Positions 8,542 through 17,558 of a DNA stretch of 64,000 nt are shown here, one piece after another. Origin of the DNA: Lactococcus allomyrinae (lineage in GTDB: Bacteria; Bacillota; Bacilli; Lactobacillales; Streptococcaceae); NCBI RefSeq assembly GCF_003627095.1, contig NZ_CP032627.1, forward strand, positions 1,736,001-1,800,000. The letters run 5' to 3'. The stretch's first letter is position 1, and each line of letters begins with the position of its first letter. Under the pieces are notes generated by a model that was given only the letters and a program-made list of their open reading frames with translations, searched no databases and was not told where the DNA came from. Made by a program: the position numbers and the translations under genes.

Positions 8542-10398
8542 TCATTCTTCGTCAGCAGTCTTTTTCTTTTTCGCTGCTTTTTCACGCATTGCTTTGTCTA
8601 AAATCTGTTTACGCAAGCGAATAGATTCTGGTGTGATTTCCAAATAATCGTCATCACCGAGGAATTCCAAAGATTCTTCAAGAGAAAGAATTTTAGAAGT
8701 GTTCAAAACAGAAGTAGAGTCTTTATTTGCTGAACGAACGTTTGTTTGTTGTTTTGCTTTAGTGATATTTACAGTCAAGTCATTGTCACGGCTGTGTTCT
8801 CCGACAATCATACCACCATATACTTCAGTCCCAGCTTCAACAAACAATGTTCCACGTTCTTGCACATAACCCATTGCATAAGCCGTTACTTGACCAGAAT
8901 CCATCGAAATCAATGCACCACGATGACGTCCGCCAATGTTTCCTTTAACCGTTGGTAAATATTGGTCAAAAGTATGGTTCATAATCCCATAACCGCGAGT
9001 CATAGACATAAATTCAGTTGTGAATCCAATCAAACCACGTGCAGGCACAAGGAAAATTAAACGTGCTTGACCATTTCCAGTAATTTGCATATCAAGCATA
9101 TCACCCTTACGTTCAGAAAGTGCTTGGATAATAGAACCTTGATATTCTTCAGGTGTATCAATTTGCACACGTTCAAAAGGTTCACAATCTACACCGTCAA
9201 TGTTTTTGATAATAACTTCTGGGCGGGAAACTTGAAGCTCATAGCCTTCACGACGCATTGTTTCAATCAAGATTGACAAATGCAATTCACCACGACCGGA
9301 CACAATCCATTTATCAGGTGATTCTGTACTTTCGACACGAAGTGATACATCGGTTTGCAACTCAGCAACTAAACGTTCTTCAACTTTACGTGAAGTTACC
9401 CATTTTCCTTCACGACCAGCAAATGGAGAATTATTGACAAGGAATGTCATTTGCAAAGTAGGCTCATCAATGTGCAATACTGGCAATGGTTCAACATGGT
9501 CTGTTGGAGTTACAGTTTCACCAACAAAGATATCTTCCATCCCAGAAACCGCGATCAAATCTCCTGCTTTTGCTTCTTGGATTTCTTGACGTTCAAGACC
9601 AAAGAAACCAAAAAGTTTCGTCACGCGGAAATTTTTTGTCGTACCATCAAGTTTTGACAACGTAACATTGTCTCCAACTTTGATTGTTCCACGGAAAACA
9701 CGTCCGATACCGATACGACCAACATAGTCATTGTAGTCCAAGAGTGAAACTTGGAACTGCAAAGGTTCATCAGAATTATCTACTGGTGCAGGGATATGGT
9801 CAATGATTGTATCGAAGATATTTGCCATTGTGTGTTCTTGATCAGCAGGGTCATCAGACATTGATGAAGAACCATTGATTGCAGAAGCATAAACCACTGG
9901 GAAATCAAGTTGGTCATCATCTGCACCAAGTTCGATGAAAAGCTCCAATACTTCATCAACAACTTCTGCTGGACGAGCAGACGGTTTGTCAATTTTGTTT
10001 ACCACCACGATAGGAGTTAAGTTTTGTTCCAAAGCCTTTTTCAACACGAAACGTGTTTGAGGCATTGTGCCTTCATAAGCATCAACGACAAGCACAACCC
10101 CGTCAACCATCTTCATAATCCGCTCAACTTCTCCACCGAAGTCCGCGTGACCTGGTGTATCCAAGATATTAATGCGTGTTCCGTTATATTCAACCGCAGT
10201 ATTTTTTGCAAGGATTGTAATCCCGCGTTCTTGCTCAAGCGCATTAGAATCCATCGCACGTTCAGCCAGTTGAGTACGTTCACTCAATGTATGTGATTGC
10301 TTCAAGAGTTCATCAACCAATGTTGTTTTGCCGTGGTCAACGTGAGCAATAATAGCGACATTTCTAATATCTTCGCGTAATTTAGTCAATTTTATCAT
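8542..10398 (-). CDS. typA: ribosome-associated GTPase TypA/BipA
   Basis: 618-residue translational GTPase. G1 is AHVDHGKT (about residue 18-25), G2 RGITI, G3 DTPGHADFGGE, G4 NKIDKP, followed by EF-G-like domains and the BipA C-terminal domain (GGRHRGALISMDSGQ). It acts on the 50S subunit in ribosome assembly and stress or cold adaptation. The ATG at 10398 has a GG box too close to it; the family usually starts M-T-K-L-R-E-D, which would be the TTG at 10389, 10 nt after TAAGG, so the true start may be there. The C-terminal tail is lysine-rich. Confidence 0.96.
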   Translation of the reverse strand: MIKLTKLREDIRNVAIIAHVDHGKTTLVDELLKQSHTLSERTQLAERAMDSNALEQERGITILAKNTAVEYNGTRINILDTPGHADFGGEVERIMKMVDGVVLVVDAYEGTMPQTRFVLKKALEQNLTPIVVVNKIDKPSARPAEVVDEVLELFIELGADDDQLDFPVVYASAINGSSSMSDDPADQEHTMANIFDTIIDHIPAPVDNSDEPLQFQVSLLDYNDYVGRIGIGRVFRGTIKVGDNVTLSKLDGTTKNFRVTKLFGFFGLERQEIQEAKAGDLIAVSGMEDIFVGETVTPTDHVEPLPVLHIDEPTLQMTFLVNNSPFAGREGKWVTSRKVEERLVAELQTDVSLRVESTESPDKWIVSGRGELHLSILIETMRREGYELQVSRPEVIIKNIDGVDCEPFERVQIDTPEEYQGSIIQALSERKGDMLDMQITGNGQARLIFLVPARGLIGFTTEFMSMTRGYGIMNHTFDQYLPTVKGNIGGRHRGALISMDSGQVTAYAMGYVQERGTLFVEAGTEVYGGMIVGEHSRDNDLTVNITKAKQQTNVRSANKDSTSVLNTSKILSLEESLEFLGDDDYLEITPESIRLRKQILDKAMREKAAKKKKTADEE

Positions 10399-10448
10399 AC
10401 CTTACTTTCGTATATATCTAACTCATTATAGCACACTTTTTTAAAAGC

Positions 10449-10468
10449 TGTAAATGCACACGTTTACA
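10449..10468. promoter_or_regulatory. candidate operator (TGTAAA-N8-TTTACA)
   Basis: Inverted repeat between divergent typA and the MFS gene. Read on the minus strand, TTGTAAACGTGTGCA matches the cre consensus except at one W position. It could be a CcpA or other repressor site; the inverted repeat is certain, the role is not. Confidence 0.35.
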
Positions 10469-10551
10469 AGTCTTATAAAGCTTTTTTGATTAAAAATGAA
10501 TTAAAAAATACTTTAATTTTTATGTTTCGAGCGCTTTCTTTTAATTTTCGA

Positions 10552-10557
10552 TATAAT
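10552..10557 (+). promoter_or_regulatory. -10 box, leaderless MFS transcript
   Basis: TATAAT ending 6 nt before ATG 10564, with no room for a Shine-Dalgarno leader. Confidence 0.6.
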
Positions 10558-10563
10558 GAAAGC

Positions 10564-11721
10564 ATGACCACTCAAAAAATATCGACTTTTCTTATTTTTA
10601 TCGTCTTCATTATTTTTATCAGTTTGGGTCTTCCCGATTCTGTGATGGGAAGTGCTTGGCCAGCAATCCGTCAAACCTATTCTTTTCCTATTGATATGAT
10701 TGGAATACTTGGAGCAATACAGCTTGGTTTCTCTTTTTGTTCAACAATCCTCTATCCCAAATTAGCAAAAATTTGGACAATGGATAAATTTATCATTTTC
10801 AGTACATTACTTACTATCCTTGGCCTTGCTACTCTCGGATTAGGAAGTACATTTTTTACGATGCTACTTTCTTGTATCTTGCTAGGTTTTGGACAAGGTT
10901 CCGTTGATATTACTGTTAATGATTTTGCAGCTAAACATTTCAGCAATAGTCTGATGAACTTCTTACACGCTTTCTATGGAGTAGGTGTAATGGCAAGTTC
11001 GTTTATAGTTGCTTTTTCTCTCCAACCCCATCGAAGTTGGCAGCTTGGAGTTGCGATTATTTCATTCTTTCAGATTCTTATTCTCATTTTAGCAATTTTA
11101 ACCCGCTCAAAATTCAAAGAAAAAACCGTTTTGACTAGTGATAATAAGCTAAAAGATGCAGATTCAAAATTAAAGCTTTCGCATTTTATTCTTCCATTAT
11201 TCTATTTTTTCTACGCATTAGAATTGTTAATAGGTAGATTCTACTCCAGTTTTGCGGTAGAACATTTGCATTTTTCAATGGCTGCTGGCGCTGCTATCAC
11301 TTCTTTTTATTGGACCGGGTTGACAATTGGACGGTTTATGACAGGTTTTACTGCACGTTGGTTTTCCACTCAAACAATCATTTTATTTCATCTCTCGCTC
11401 CTCATTTTAGGCATTATTTTAGGATTCATCCCTCAATTATTCATTCAATATCTTTCAGGAACATTGCTAGGATTGGGATTAGCTCCTCTTTATCCAATGG
11501 GTATGAAGCAGACTTATAATATATATTCAGATAGTATCGCTAAACGAGTCATCAGCTTAAACATCGCTTTTGCAACCATTGGAATGTTTATTATTCCAAT
11601 CCCACTAGGATGGATTTTTGAACAATTTGGTTTTGCCTCTTATCCTTTTATTATCGGAGGATTTGGGATTATTTTATCTGGACTTTGTTGGCAAATTTAC
11701 ACAAAAGTTATCAAAAAATAA
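10564..11721 (+). CDS. MFS transporter
   Basis: 385 residues with about 12 membrane helices, of the FucP/sugar-type or general MFS class. The N-terminal motif GLPDSVMGSAWPAIR followed by FPIDMIGILGAIQLGFSF is like the 'BMR/YfkF' group of small MFS exporters. The substrate cannot be read from sequence. An in-frame TTG at 10486 would add 26 residues, but a TATAAT box lies between it and ATG 10564 and no RBS precedes it, so the ATG at 10564 is chosen; the mRNA would then be leaderless. It is divergent from typA. Confidence 0.85.
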   Translation: MTTQKISTFLIFIVFIIFISLGLPDSVMGSAWPAIRQTYSFPIDMIGILGAIQLGFSFCSTILYPKLAKIWTMDKFIIFSTLLTILGLATLGLGSTFFTMLLSCILLGFGQGSVDITVNDFAAKHFSNSLMNFLHAFYGVGVMASSFIVAFSLQPHRSWQLGVAIISFFQILILILAILTRSKFKEKTVLTSDNKLKDADSKLKLSHFILPLFYFFYALELLIGRFYSSFAVEHLHFSMAAGAAITSFYWTGLTIGRFMTGFTARWFSTQTIILFHLSLLILGIILGFIPQLFIQYLSGTLLGLGLAPLYPMGMKQTYNIYSDSIAKRVISLNIAFATIGMFIIPIPLGWIFEQFGFASYPFIIGGFGIILSGLCWQIYTKVIKK

Positions 11722-11758
11722 ATTTCAAATAAAAACACATAGACTTATCCGCCCAGAC

Positions 11759-11787
11759 TTGAAAACCGCTTTCAAATACGGTAAAAT
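11759..11787 (+). promoter_or_regulatory. yqgQ promoter, leaderless
   Basis: TTGAAA, 17-nt spacer, TAAAAT; the -10 ends 6 nt before ATG 11794. Confidence 0.75.
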
Positions 11788-11793
11788 GTAATA

Positions 11794-12006
11794 ATGAAAA
11801 CTCTCTATGATGTGCAAGAAATGCTGAAAAAATATGGATACATCAATCTTTTCTCTGATCGATTAGATGCCATCAAAATGATGCAAATCGAACTTTCTAA
11901 AATGTTAGAATCAGGAATATTTCAAAAAAGTGACCATGAGTACCTGACTGCTCGGCTTATTTTAGCACGCGAAGAGAGAATTGAATTGGAAAAATCAAAA
12001 GTCTAA
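11794..12006 (+). CDS. yqgQ: YqgQ-family (DUF910) protein
   Basis: 70 residues starting MKTLYDVQEMLKKYG, the typical start of YqgQ, a small three-helix protein. In Bacillus yqgQ lies just before glucokinase glcK, as here, and the function is unknown. A near-consensus promoter places the transcription start at or within a base or two of the ATG. A stem-loop and a 350-nt structured gap separate it from glucokinase. Confidence 0.88.
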   Translation: MKTLYDVQEMLKKYGYINLFSDRLDAIKMMQIELSKMLESGIFQKSDHEYLTARLILAREERIELEKSKV

Positions 12007-12052
12007 AGGACTATTCGCTTAGCCAATTATCATAACAAAGTTTATACTTACT

Positions 12053-12086
12053 CCACCAATAAAATCCAATAGAACTTTATTGGTGG
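12053..12086. other. stem-loop after yqgQ
   Basis: 11-bp perfect stem (CCACCAATAAA / TTTATTGGTGG) with a 12-nt loop. No T-run follows on the plus strand, so it is an RNA processing/stability element or a weak terminator. Confidence 0.55.
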
Positions 12087-12191
12087 CAACTAAAATTCGT
12101 GTATTATGTATGGCGTTCGCCACGAAGTTACTAATATCGTCAATTCATTATTGATTTTTACAACGAATTAACCATAGTATAATTCCTAATA

Positions 12192-12303
12192 CTGCCTGAC
12201 TTCTAAAAGTTTGCATCAAGGTTACGGATGAGGAAAGCAATGCGTTTCGCAATCAGCCAAGACAGTATATCTGCTGTTCATCCACTAAATCTACTTTAGG
12301 CAG
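12192..12303 (+). other. structured leader upstream of glucokinase
   Basis: The 374-nt gap between yqgQ and glucokinase holds nested complementary segments: outer CTGCCT (12192) / AGGCAG (12298), middle GGATGA (12226) / TCATCC (12278), inner GCG-TTT-CGC and ACAG / CTGT. This could be a 5'-UTR control element of glucokinase or an independent RNA. It does not resemble a riboswitch class I can name. Confidence 0.35.
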
Positions 12304-12380
12304 CCTTAGAGGTGAACTAGTATAAACTTTCAATGGATATTAGCTAGGCTACCTTTTTGACTAGGATATGGAGAAACGTA

Positions 12381-13346
12381 ATGACTGCTGGTAAAATTAT
12401 TGGTATTGATTTGGGTGGAACATCAATCAAGTTTGGTATTTTGACCCTTGAAGGTGAAGTTCAGGATAAATGGTCTATTCCAACAAACATTCTTGAGGAT
12501 GGGAAACACGTCGTTCCTGACATTGTCGCTGCAATTAATCATCGCTTGAGTCTTTATAACTTAGATAAATCTGATTTTATCGGTATTGGGATGGGAACAC
12601 CTGGCTCTGTAAATATTGCAGAAGGTACCGTCAAGGCAGCTTATAATCTAAATTGGGCAGACACTCAAAAAGTTGGAAAACCAATTTCTGAAGGTGTGGG
12701 ATTACCCTTTATATTAGACAACGATGCCAATGTTGCTGCGCTTGGTGAACGTTGGGTTGGTGCTGGAGAAAATAATCCTGATGTTGTTTTCATTACACTT
12801 GGAACGGGTGTAGGTGGCGGTATTATTGCTGCAGGCGAACTAATTCATGGTGTCGCTGGAGCTGGTGGAGAAATTGGACACATTTGTGTTGAACCTGATG
12901 GCTTTGAATGTACTTGTGGCAATCGTGGTTGTCTAGAAACTGTAACTTCTGCTACTGGTATTGTTCGTATTGCACGACAATTTGCGGAAGAATACGAAGG
13001 TGATTCTGCTATTAAAGCTGCTATTGACAATGGTGATGAAGTTACTTCTAAAGATATTTTTGTTGCCGCTGAATCTGGTGATAAATTTAGTTTATCGGTC
13101 GTGGATAAGTTTGCTTACTATCTTGGTTTTGCGTGTGCAAATCTCGGTTCAACTTTAAATCCTGATTCAATCGTTATTGGTGGTGGTGTATCTGCCGCAG
13201 GTGAGTTCTTGCGTGAAAAGGTTGAAAGTTATTTCAAGAAATATGCTTTCTCAACAGTCCGCAATACAACTAAGATTAAATTGGCTGTACTGGGAAATGA
13301 TGCTGGTATTATCGGCGCAGCAAGTCTTGCTTTAAAGTTTAAATAA
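12381..13346 (+). CDS. glcK: glucokinase, ROK family
   Basis: 321 residues; phosphorylates intracellular glucose to glucose 6-phosphate with ATP. N-terminal ATP motif IGIDLGGTSIKFG, catalytic region DNDANVAALGE, and the ROK zinc signature CTCGNRGCLE (about residue 175-185). The start at ATG 12381 is supported by GGAG 7 nt upstream; an earlier in-frame ATG (12357) has no RBS. The order yqgQ-glcK-rhodanese matches other Firmicutes. Confidence 0.95.
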   Translation: MTAGKIIGIDLGGTSIKFGILTLEGEVQDKWSIPTNILEDGKHVVPDIVAAINHRLSLYNLDKSDFIGIGMGTPGSVNIAEGTVKAAYNLNWADTQKVGKPISEGVGLPFILDNDANVAALGERWVGAGENNPDVVFITLGTGVGGGIIAAGELIHGVAGAGGEIGHICVEPDGFECTCGNRGCLETVTSATGIVRIARQFAEEYEGDSAIKAAIDNGDEVTSKDIFVAAESGDKFSLSVVDKFAYYLGFACANLGSTLNPDSIVIGGGVSAAGEFLREKVESYFKKYAFSTVRNTTKIKLAVLGNDAGIIGAASLALKFK

Positions 13347-13545
13347 ACTTATCAAAGCGTCTACCATACTGCTCGTCCTAAATAGTGTCACGTGATAAGT
13401 CGAAATGATAGTTTTTGACCTATCGTAATTTTCTACTTGGCCCGTACCTTTAGTTACCTAGCAAGTACGAATTATTTATGATATAAATACAAATTTTATA
13501 GAAATTACTTACCTGCTATCGTTTATATCTTGAAGGAGATTTATT

Positions 13546-13929
13546 TTGATTATTATTATTGATATCATCCTTGTTTTAGTTATTATTGGGATGTTCGTTT
13601 ACCCTCGTTGGAATTTGCGTCGCAATGCAAAAGTTATTGATGAACCAGAATTTACTCGTCTAATCGCAACTTCACAATTAATTGATATTCGTGAAGCCAA
13701 CCAATTTCGTGTTAATCATATCCTTGGAGCGCGTAATTTGCCTTCTGGTCAGATTGACCAGAGCCTTAATGCTATTTCTAAGCATAAACCTGTTTTGATG
13801 TATGAAACTTCTCGTCCTGTCTCTGCAGCAAAAGTTGCTAAAAAGTTGAAAAAAGCAGGTGTCCCTGAAATTTATCTTCTCAAAGGCGGCCTCAACGCTT
13901 GGACAGGAAAAACAAAATCTGGAAATTAA
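13546..13929 (+). CDS. membrane-anchored rhodanese-domain protein
   Basis: 127 residues: one N-terminal membrane helix (IIIIDIILVLVIIGMFVYP), then a rhodanese fold (LIDIREANQFRVNHILGARNLP ... KGGLNAW). The active-site loop reads MYETSRPVS, so the usual Cys of sulfurtransferases is absent and it is probably non-catalytic. It is similar to Bacillus YqhL. It starts with TTG, supported by AGGAG 7 nt upstream. It is the third gene of the yqgQ-glcK group, behind a 200-nt gap that contains an 8-bp foldback (ACTTATCA / TGATAAGT), and is closed by a palindrome terminator. Confidence 0.88.
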   Translation: MIIIIDIILVLVIIGMFVYPRWNLRRNAKVIDEPEFTRLIATSQLIDIREANQFRVNHILGARNLPSGQIDQSLNAISKHKPVLMYETSRPVSAAKVAKKLKKAGVPEIYLLKGGLNAWTGKTKSGN

Positions 13930-13950
13930 GATAAATAAACAAATAAAAAT

Positions 13951-13976
13951 CCTGTCAGCATACTGACAGGGTTTTT
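13951..13976 (+). terminator. terminator built from a CTGTCAG palindrome
   Basis: CCTGTCAGCATACTGACAGG followed by GTTTTTAT, 21 nt after the rhodanese stop. Confidence 0.85.
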
Positions 13977-14078
13977 ATACTAGCTATTTCCAAACGATTT
14001 TTACCGTTTCGTTTAGAATAAGGCTTACATTTACCTTAGATTTCTGACAGAATAATTAGTGATACTAATTATTCCTCT

Positions 14079-14121
14079 ATCCGTCCATTCAATGTTTGTT
14101 GTAGGCGGATTGAACTGACAG
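14079..14121. repeat. diverged copy of the arcA-arcB repeat
   Basis: A 43-nt segment (ATCCGTCCATTCAATG ... ATTGAACTGACAG) matching, with about ten differences, the repeat found twice at 25547-25688. It lies just downstream of dps. Confidence 0.7.
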
Positions 14122-14126
14122 AATTT

Positions 14127-14576
14127 TTATTGTCCAAGTTCAGCTTGAAGCATCCAGATTGTTTTTTCAATATCACCAAGTGCAGTGGTATATAAGTCGA
14201 CAGTCACATCATCACCGTCTTCTTCTGCAATCTTAATCCCATCTTTGAACAAATCTGTCAAATATTTGTAAGCAATAACAATTTCTGTCAGACGGTTTGC
14301 GATTGATTTTTCCCATGTCGCTGTGCTCATTTCAATTTTAGAAATTTCATTGAACTCAGCAAGTGTAGAAACTGGTGATCCTCCAATTGTGATTAAACGT
14401 TCAGCAAATTCATCAAGATGTCCATTTAAATCGTCCATCAATTCGTCCATTTTTGGATGAAGTGAGAGGAAACCAGGACCACGCATGTACCAGTGAACTT
14501 GGTGGACAAGAGCAGCTGCTTTTGACAAGTCAGCGACTGTTTGGTTCAAGACTTCTTGTGTGTGTTCGTTTGACAT
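14127..14576 (-). CDS. dps: Dps-family mini-ferritin
   Basis: 149 residues, four-helix bundle, forming 12-mers that store iron and protect DNA from peroxide. The ferroxidase motif is present: HQVHWYMRG ... H ... [18 protein letters not shown] (H, D and E ligands about residues 27-58). The N-terminus is short and not strongly basic, so direct DNA binding is uncertain. GGAGG precedes the ATG. It is monocistronic, divergent from the prepilin peptidase gene. Confidence 0.94.
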   Translation of the reverse strand: MSNEHTQEVLNQTVADLSKAAALVHQVHWYMRGPGFLSLHPKMDELMDDLNGHLDEFAERLITIGGSPVSTLAEFNEISKIEMSTATWEKSIANRLTEIVIAYKYLTDLFKDGIKIAEEDGDDVTVDLYTTALGDIEKTIWMLQAELGQ

Positions 14577-14690
14577 AAATAACCTCCATTTTTACGATTA
14601 AGTGACTTTTGCGCCATTAATCTTTAATCTTTCTATAATAAATTATAAACTAATTAGAGCTTTTTTCAAAATATTTCACTTATTTATTTT

Positions 14691-14706
14691 CTGTCAGTAC
14701 TGACAG
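14691..14706. repeat. CTGTCAG palindrome
   Basis: Exact 16-bp CTGTCAGTACTGACAG between divergent dps and the prepilin peptidase gene, 34 nt before the latter's start. Confidence 0.85.
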
Positions 14707-14739
14707 AAACAATTCTCAAAAATTTTCGTATAAGTAAGT

Positions 14740-15414
14740 ATGGGAATTTTATATATATTTATCATCGGTACAGTTTTTGGTTCATTTTTTGGAGTTATTC
14801 TTGACCGTATTCCAGCTCATGAGTCAATCATTTTTGGACGTTCGCATTGCAATCATTGTGATAGGACTCTATCTTTAAGAGACTTGATTCCAATCTTTTC
14901 TCAGATTTTTTCAAAATTTAGTTGTCGTTACTGTCATAAAAAAACATCTTTGATTTATCTATTTTTGGAGATAAGTTGTGGCATCATTTTTGTCAGTGGT
15001 TGGTTGGGTTTGATTGATTTTACGCAATTTTTATTTATTATTCTATCAGTGATTTTATCCACTTTTGATTATCGCTATCACTCTTTCCCACTTGTCATCT
15101 GGATTATCTTTACATTTATACTTTTATTGACAAGTTCGTCAGTGCTGACCGACTATATCTGGCTAATTTTGTCAATTCTCGCTGGAATTTTTGACTTAAA
15201 AATCGGGAGCGGTGACTTCTTATGGCTTTTTTCTGCTTCTCTCTCACTGACGTTTTTGCAGGAGATGATTGTTATTCAGATTGCCAGTATTTTAGGAATC
15301 ACTTATTTCGTCATTCACAAAAAACGTGTAGAAATTGCCTTTATTCCATTCTTGACAACAGCTTATATCTCTTTAATACTATACCAGTTCATACAAAGTT
15401 ATTTCTTTAAATAA
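14740..15414 (+). CDS. comC: prepilin peptidase (type 4), ComC-like
   Basis: 224-residue membrane aspartic protease that cleaves and methylates type IV pilin-like competence pseudopilins. The N-terminal GTVFGSFFGVILDRIP and two CxxC pairs (CNHC, CRYC) form the zinc/methylase region. The catalytic Asp motifs are STFDYRYHSFP and GSGDFLWL, where the latter is the usual GxGD. About seven membrane helices. TATAAG lies 5 nt before ATG, so the transcript may be leaderless. The 3' end overlaps convergent speG by 16 nt. A CTGTCAG palindrome variant lies inside the gene at 15138. Confidence 0.9.
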   Translation: MGILYIFIIGTVFGSFFGVILDRIPAHESIIFGRSHCNHCDRTLSLRDLIPIFSQIFSKFSCRYCHKKTSLIYLFLEISCGIIFVSGWLGLIDFTQFLFIILSVILSTFDYRYHSFPLVIWIIFTFILLLTSSSVLTDYIWLILSILAGIFDLKIGSGDFLWLFSASLSLTFLQEMIVIQIASILGITYFVIHKKRVEIAFIPFLTTAYISLILYQFIQSYFFK

Positions 15415-15899
15415 TCTGACTTTAGAATACCCATGAAATAACTATCATGATATTTCCCTCCAGCAAAAAATTGTTCTTTTATTGTCCCTTCTATTTCAAA
15501 CCCTAACTTCTTATAAATATGCACAGCCGGTGCGTTTGCAACATCCACCCACAGATACACTTTATGCATATTGAGAGTATTAAACGCATAATCTACACCA
15601 TTTTTCAGAGATTTTTGCGCATAACCGTTTCCTGAAAACTTAGTCATAATTACAATCTGAATTTCACAAGTTCGATGAATATAATCTATTGACATCAACT
15701 CAACTACCCCCGCAAACTCACCCCCAATATCAACAACGAAACGTCGCTCATGAGTATCGTGAATATGCTTATCATAAAGGCTTGTCAACTCATCCAAAGA
15801 TTCGTAAGGTTCTTCAAACCATAAACGCATTGTTTCCGCCTTATTATTGATGATATGTATATTTTTTAAATCCGTACGCTCCAAAGCTCTTATTTCCAC
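15399..15899 (-). CDS. speG: spermidine/diamine N-acetyltransferase (GNAT)
   Basis: 166 residues, closely patterned on SpeG: VEIRALERTDLKNIHIINN, MRLWFEEPYESLDELTSLYDKHIHD, ERRFVVDIGGEFAGVVEL, and the acetyl-CoA loop FSGNGYAQ. It transfers acetyl from acetyl-CoA to spermidine/spermine to limit polyamine toxicity. The start chosen is GTG 15899, which follows GGAGG by 5 nt and gives the family's usual N-terminus; ATG 15911 would overlap that RBS. Convergent overlap with the prepilin peptidase gene. Confidence 0.88.
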   Translation of the reverse strand: MEIRALERTDLKNIHIINNKAETMRLWFEEPYESLDELTSLYDKHIHDTHERRFVVDIGGEFAGVVELMSIDYIHRTCEIQIVIMTKFSGNGYAQKSLKNGVDYAFNTLNMHKVYLWVDVANAPAVHIYKKLGFEIEGTIKEQFFAGGKYHDSYFMGILKSDYLKK

Positions 15900-15957
15900 A
15901 TGACCCTCCATTAATAAAATTATTATCCTACAATTCACTCTATTTACTTTAAAACGC

Positions 15958-17055
15958 TCAAAATGTTATATCTAATGTCTCTTTGATTGGTCCAAAACCA
16001 CTCACTGTAACCCCGAGAAGTCTGACACCAAGCGACTCATCATAATCTAATTCTTCAAAAATCTGCTGTGCCGCTTGAGTTAATTCTTCTACACCATCAA
16101 TCTGATTTATAAAAGTCTTACGTTTTGTTAGAGTAGTAAAATCAGAATATCTCAATTTTAAAACCACAATATTTCCTTTTAAGTCATGTCTTTTCAAAGC
16201 TTGTGATACTCTTTCTGAAATCTTCCCCAATTCCGCATTAACATCATCTGGTAAATAAAGCAATTTACCGTAAGTTCTCTCTTTTCCGACAGATTTTCTT
16301 TGACGATAATTTTTTACTTTCGAATTATGAATTCCATTAGCCTTTTGATAAAGCTCCCATCCATAAATACCAAAACGTTCTGCCAAATCAACAGGATCAG
16401 CTTTTTGCACATCTCCTCCTGTAAACAAACCCAAGGCGTGTAACTTAGGAACCGTCGCTTTACCAACACCATGAAATTTTTCCACTGGAAGCTTTGCCAA
16501 AAAATCTTTAGCCTCTTCTGGCATAATCAAGGTCAGACCATGAGGTTTTTCATAATCTGAGGCAATTTTTGCAAGAAATTTATTATAAGAAACTCCAGCT
16601 GAACAAGTCAAACCCAATTCCACATAAATATCATGCTGAATCAACTTAGCTATTTTTATAGCAGACTGCGAACCAATTTTATTCTCTGTGACATCCAGAT
16701 AGGCTTCATCAATAGATGCTGCCTCAATTTCATCTGTATATCGACTAAAAATCTCTCGAACCTGCTTACTTACCTCTGTGTATTTTTCATAATTTCCAGA
16801 AATAAAGATGGCCTGAGGACAGAGTTCATAGGCTTCCTTCGCACTCATTGCTGAATGAATCCCATAGCTTCTTGCCTCATAGGAGCAAGTTGAAACCACA
16901 CCTCTCCCCCCTGTCTGCAAAGGATTTCTTGCAATCACGACAGGCTTCCCTTTGAGTTCTGGATTATCCCTAATCTCAACCGACGCAAAAAAGGCATCCA
17001 TATCAATATGAATGATTTTACGAGAAGTATCATTAATTAATGGGAAGGTTAGCAT
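15958..17055 (-). CDS. dinB: DNA polymerase IV (Y family)
   Basis: 365 residues; error-prone translesion polymerase. Palm motifs [26 protein letters not shown] and [10 protein letters not shown], then helix-hairpin-helix [16 protein letters not shown] and the little-finger domain. A longer reading frame begins at 17118, but TATAAT (17062-17067) lies inside that extension, and ATG 17055 is the family start ([18 protein letters not shown]). This implies a leaderless transcript with the -10 6 nt before ATG. No LexA/HdiR-type box was identified. Confidence 0.94.
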   Translation of the reverse strand: MLTFPLINDTSRKIIHIDMDAFFASVEIRDNPELKGKPVVIARNPLQTGGRGVVSTCSYEARSYGIHSAMSAKEAYELCPQAIFISGNYEKYTEVSKQVREIFSRYTDEIEAASIDEAYLDVTENKIGSQSAIKIAKLIQHDIYVELGLTCSAGVSYNKFLAKIASDYEKPHGLTLIMPEEAKDFLAKLPVEKFHGVGKATVPKLHALGLFTGGDVQKADPVDLAERFGIYGWELYQKANGIHNSKVKNYRQRKSVGKERTYGKLLYLPDDVNAELGKISERVSQALKRHDLKGNIVVLKLRYSDFTTLTKRKTFINQIDGVEELTQAAQQIFEELDYDESLGVRLLGVTVSGFGPIKETLDITF

Positions 17056-17061
17056 AGCTTT

Positions 17062-17067
17062 ATTATA
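17062..17067 (-). promoter_or_regulatory. -10 box, leaderless dinB transcript
   Basis: TATAAT on the minus strand, preceded 18 nt upstream by TTGGCA, and ending 6 nt before the dinB ATG. Confidence 0.65.
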
Positions 17068-17529
17068 ACAAGATGTAAGCCCGATTGCCAAGAAATGATG
17101 AAAAATAGAAAATTTCAAGGTTCTTTGAGCAGCAAAGGTTCTGGAATTTGTCTTTTTTCACTCATTTTTAAATCGTGCGAACCCAATGAAAAGCTATAAT
17201 CAACACCATCAAGATACGGAAACCGATAAAAATATGCTTCTTTTCAAAGAACAATTGCCATTTTGTCTCTCTCCTTGCGAACTCAATGAAAAGATGTGAG
17301 ACCATTTGTCCAGAAGCACTGAAAATTACGACCTAACTCCAACTCTCCCTAGTTTCGTATTCCCTCCTAAAACACCAAACAGCAATCAAACGTCCAGTGT
17401 AATACAGAAAATACTGAGATAGGAAAAGATAAAGACAAACTCAGTCATATCAAGATATGAAGATAATCAGGAGAAGTTTTCTTCTGTATTTTCTAATAAA
17501 AAAAGAGTTGCATTGATTATCTTGATACC
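17068..17529. other. intergenic region, no gene seen
   Basis: About 460 nt between dinB and the ProX gene. It includes two copies of a short phrase (GCGAACCCAATGAAAAG near 17197; GCGAACTCAATGAAAAG near 17277), roughly 80 nt apart, suggesting a small degenerate direct duplication. No ORF with a ribosome binding site was found. Confidence 0.4.
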
Positions 17530-17558
17530 AAAAAAGCACTTGAAAAACAAGTGTCTTT
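17530..17558 (-). terminator. terminator of the ProX-like gene
   Basis: Stem CACTTG / CAAGTG with flanking A/T pairs, followed on the minus strand by CTTTTTTGG; it abuts the stop codon. Confidence 0.8.

Noticed and set aside
10486-10563. N-terminal extension of the MFS protein from a TTG codon
   Set aside because: No RBS before the TTG, and a TATAAT box lies within the extension 6 nt before the ATG.
17056-17118. N-terminal extension of DinB
   Set aside because: It contains the -10 box, and the family starts at the downstream ATG.
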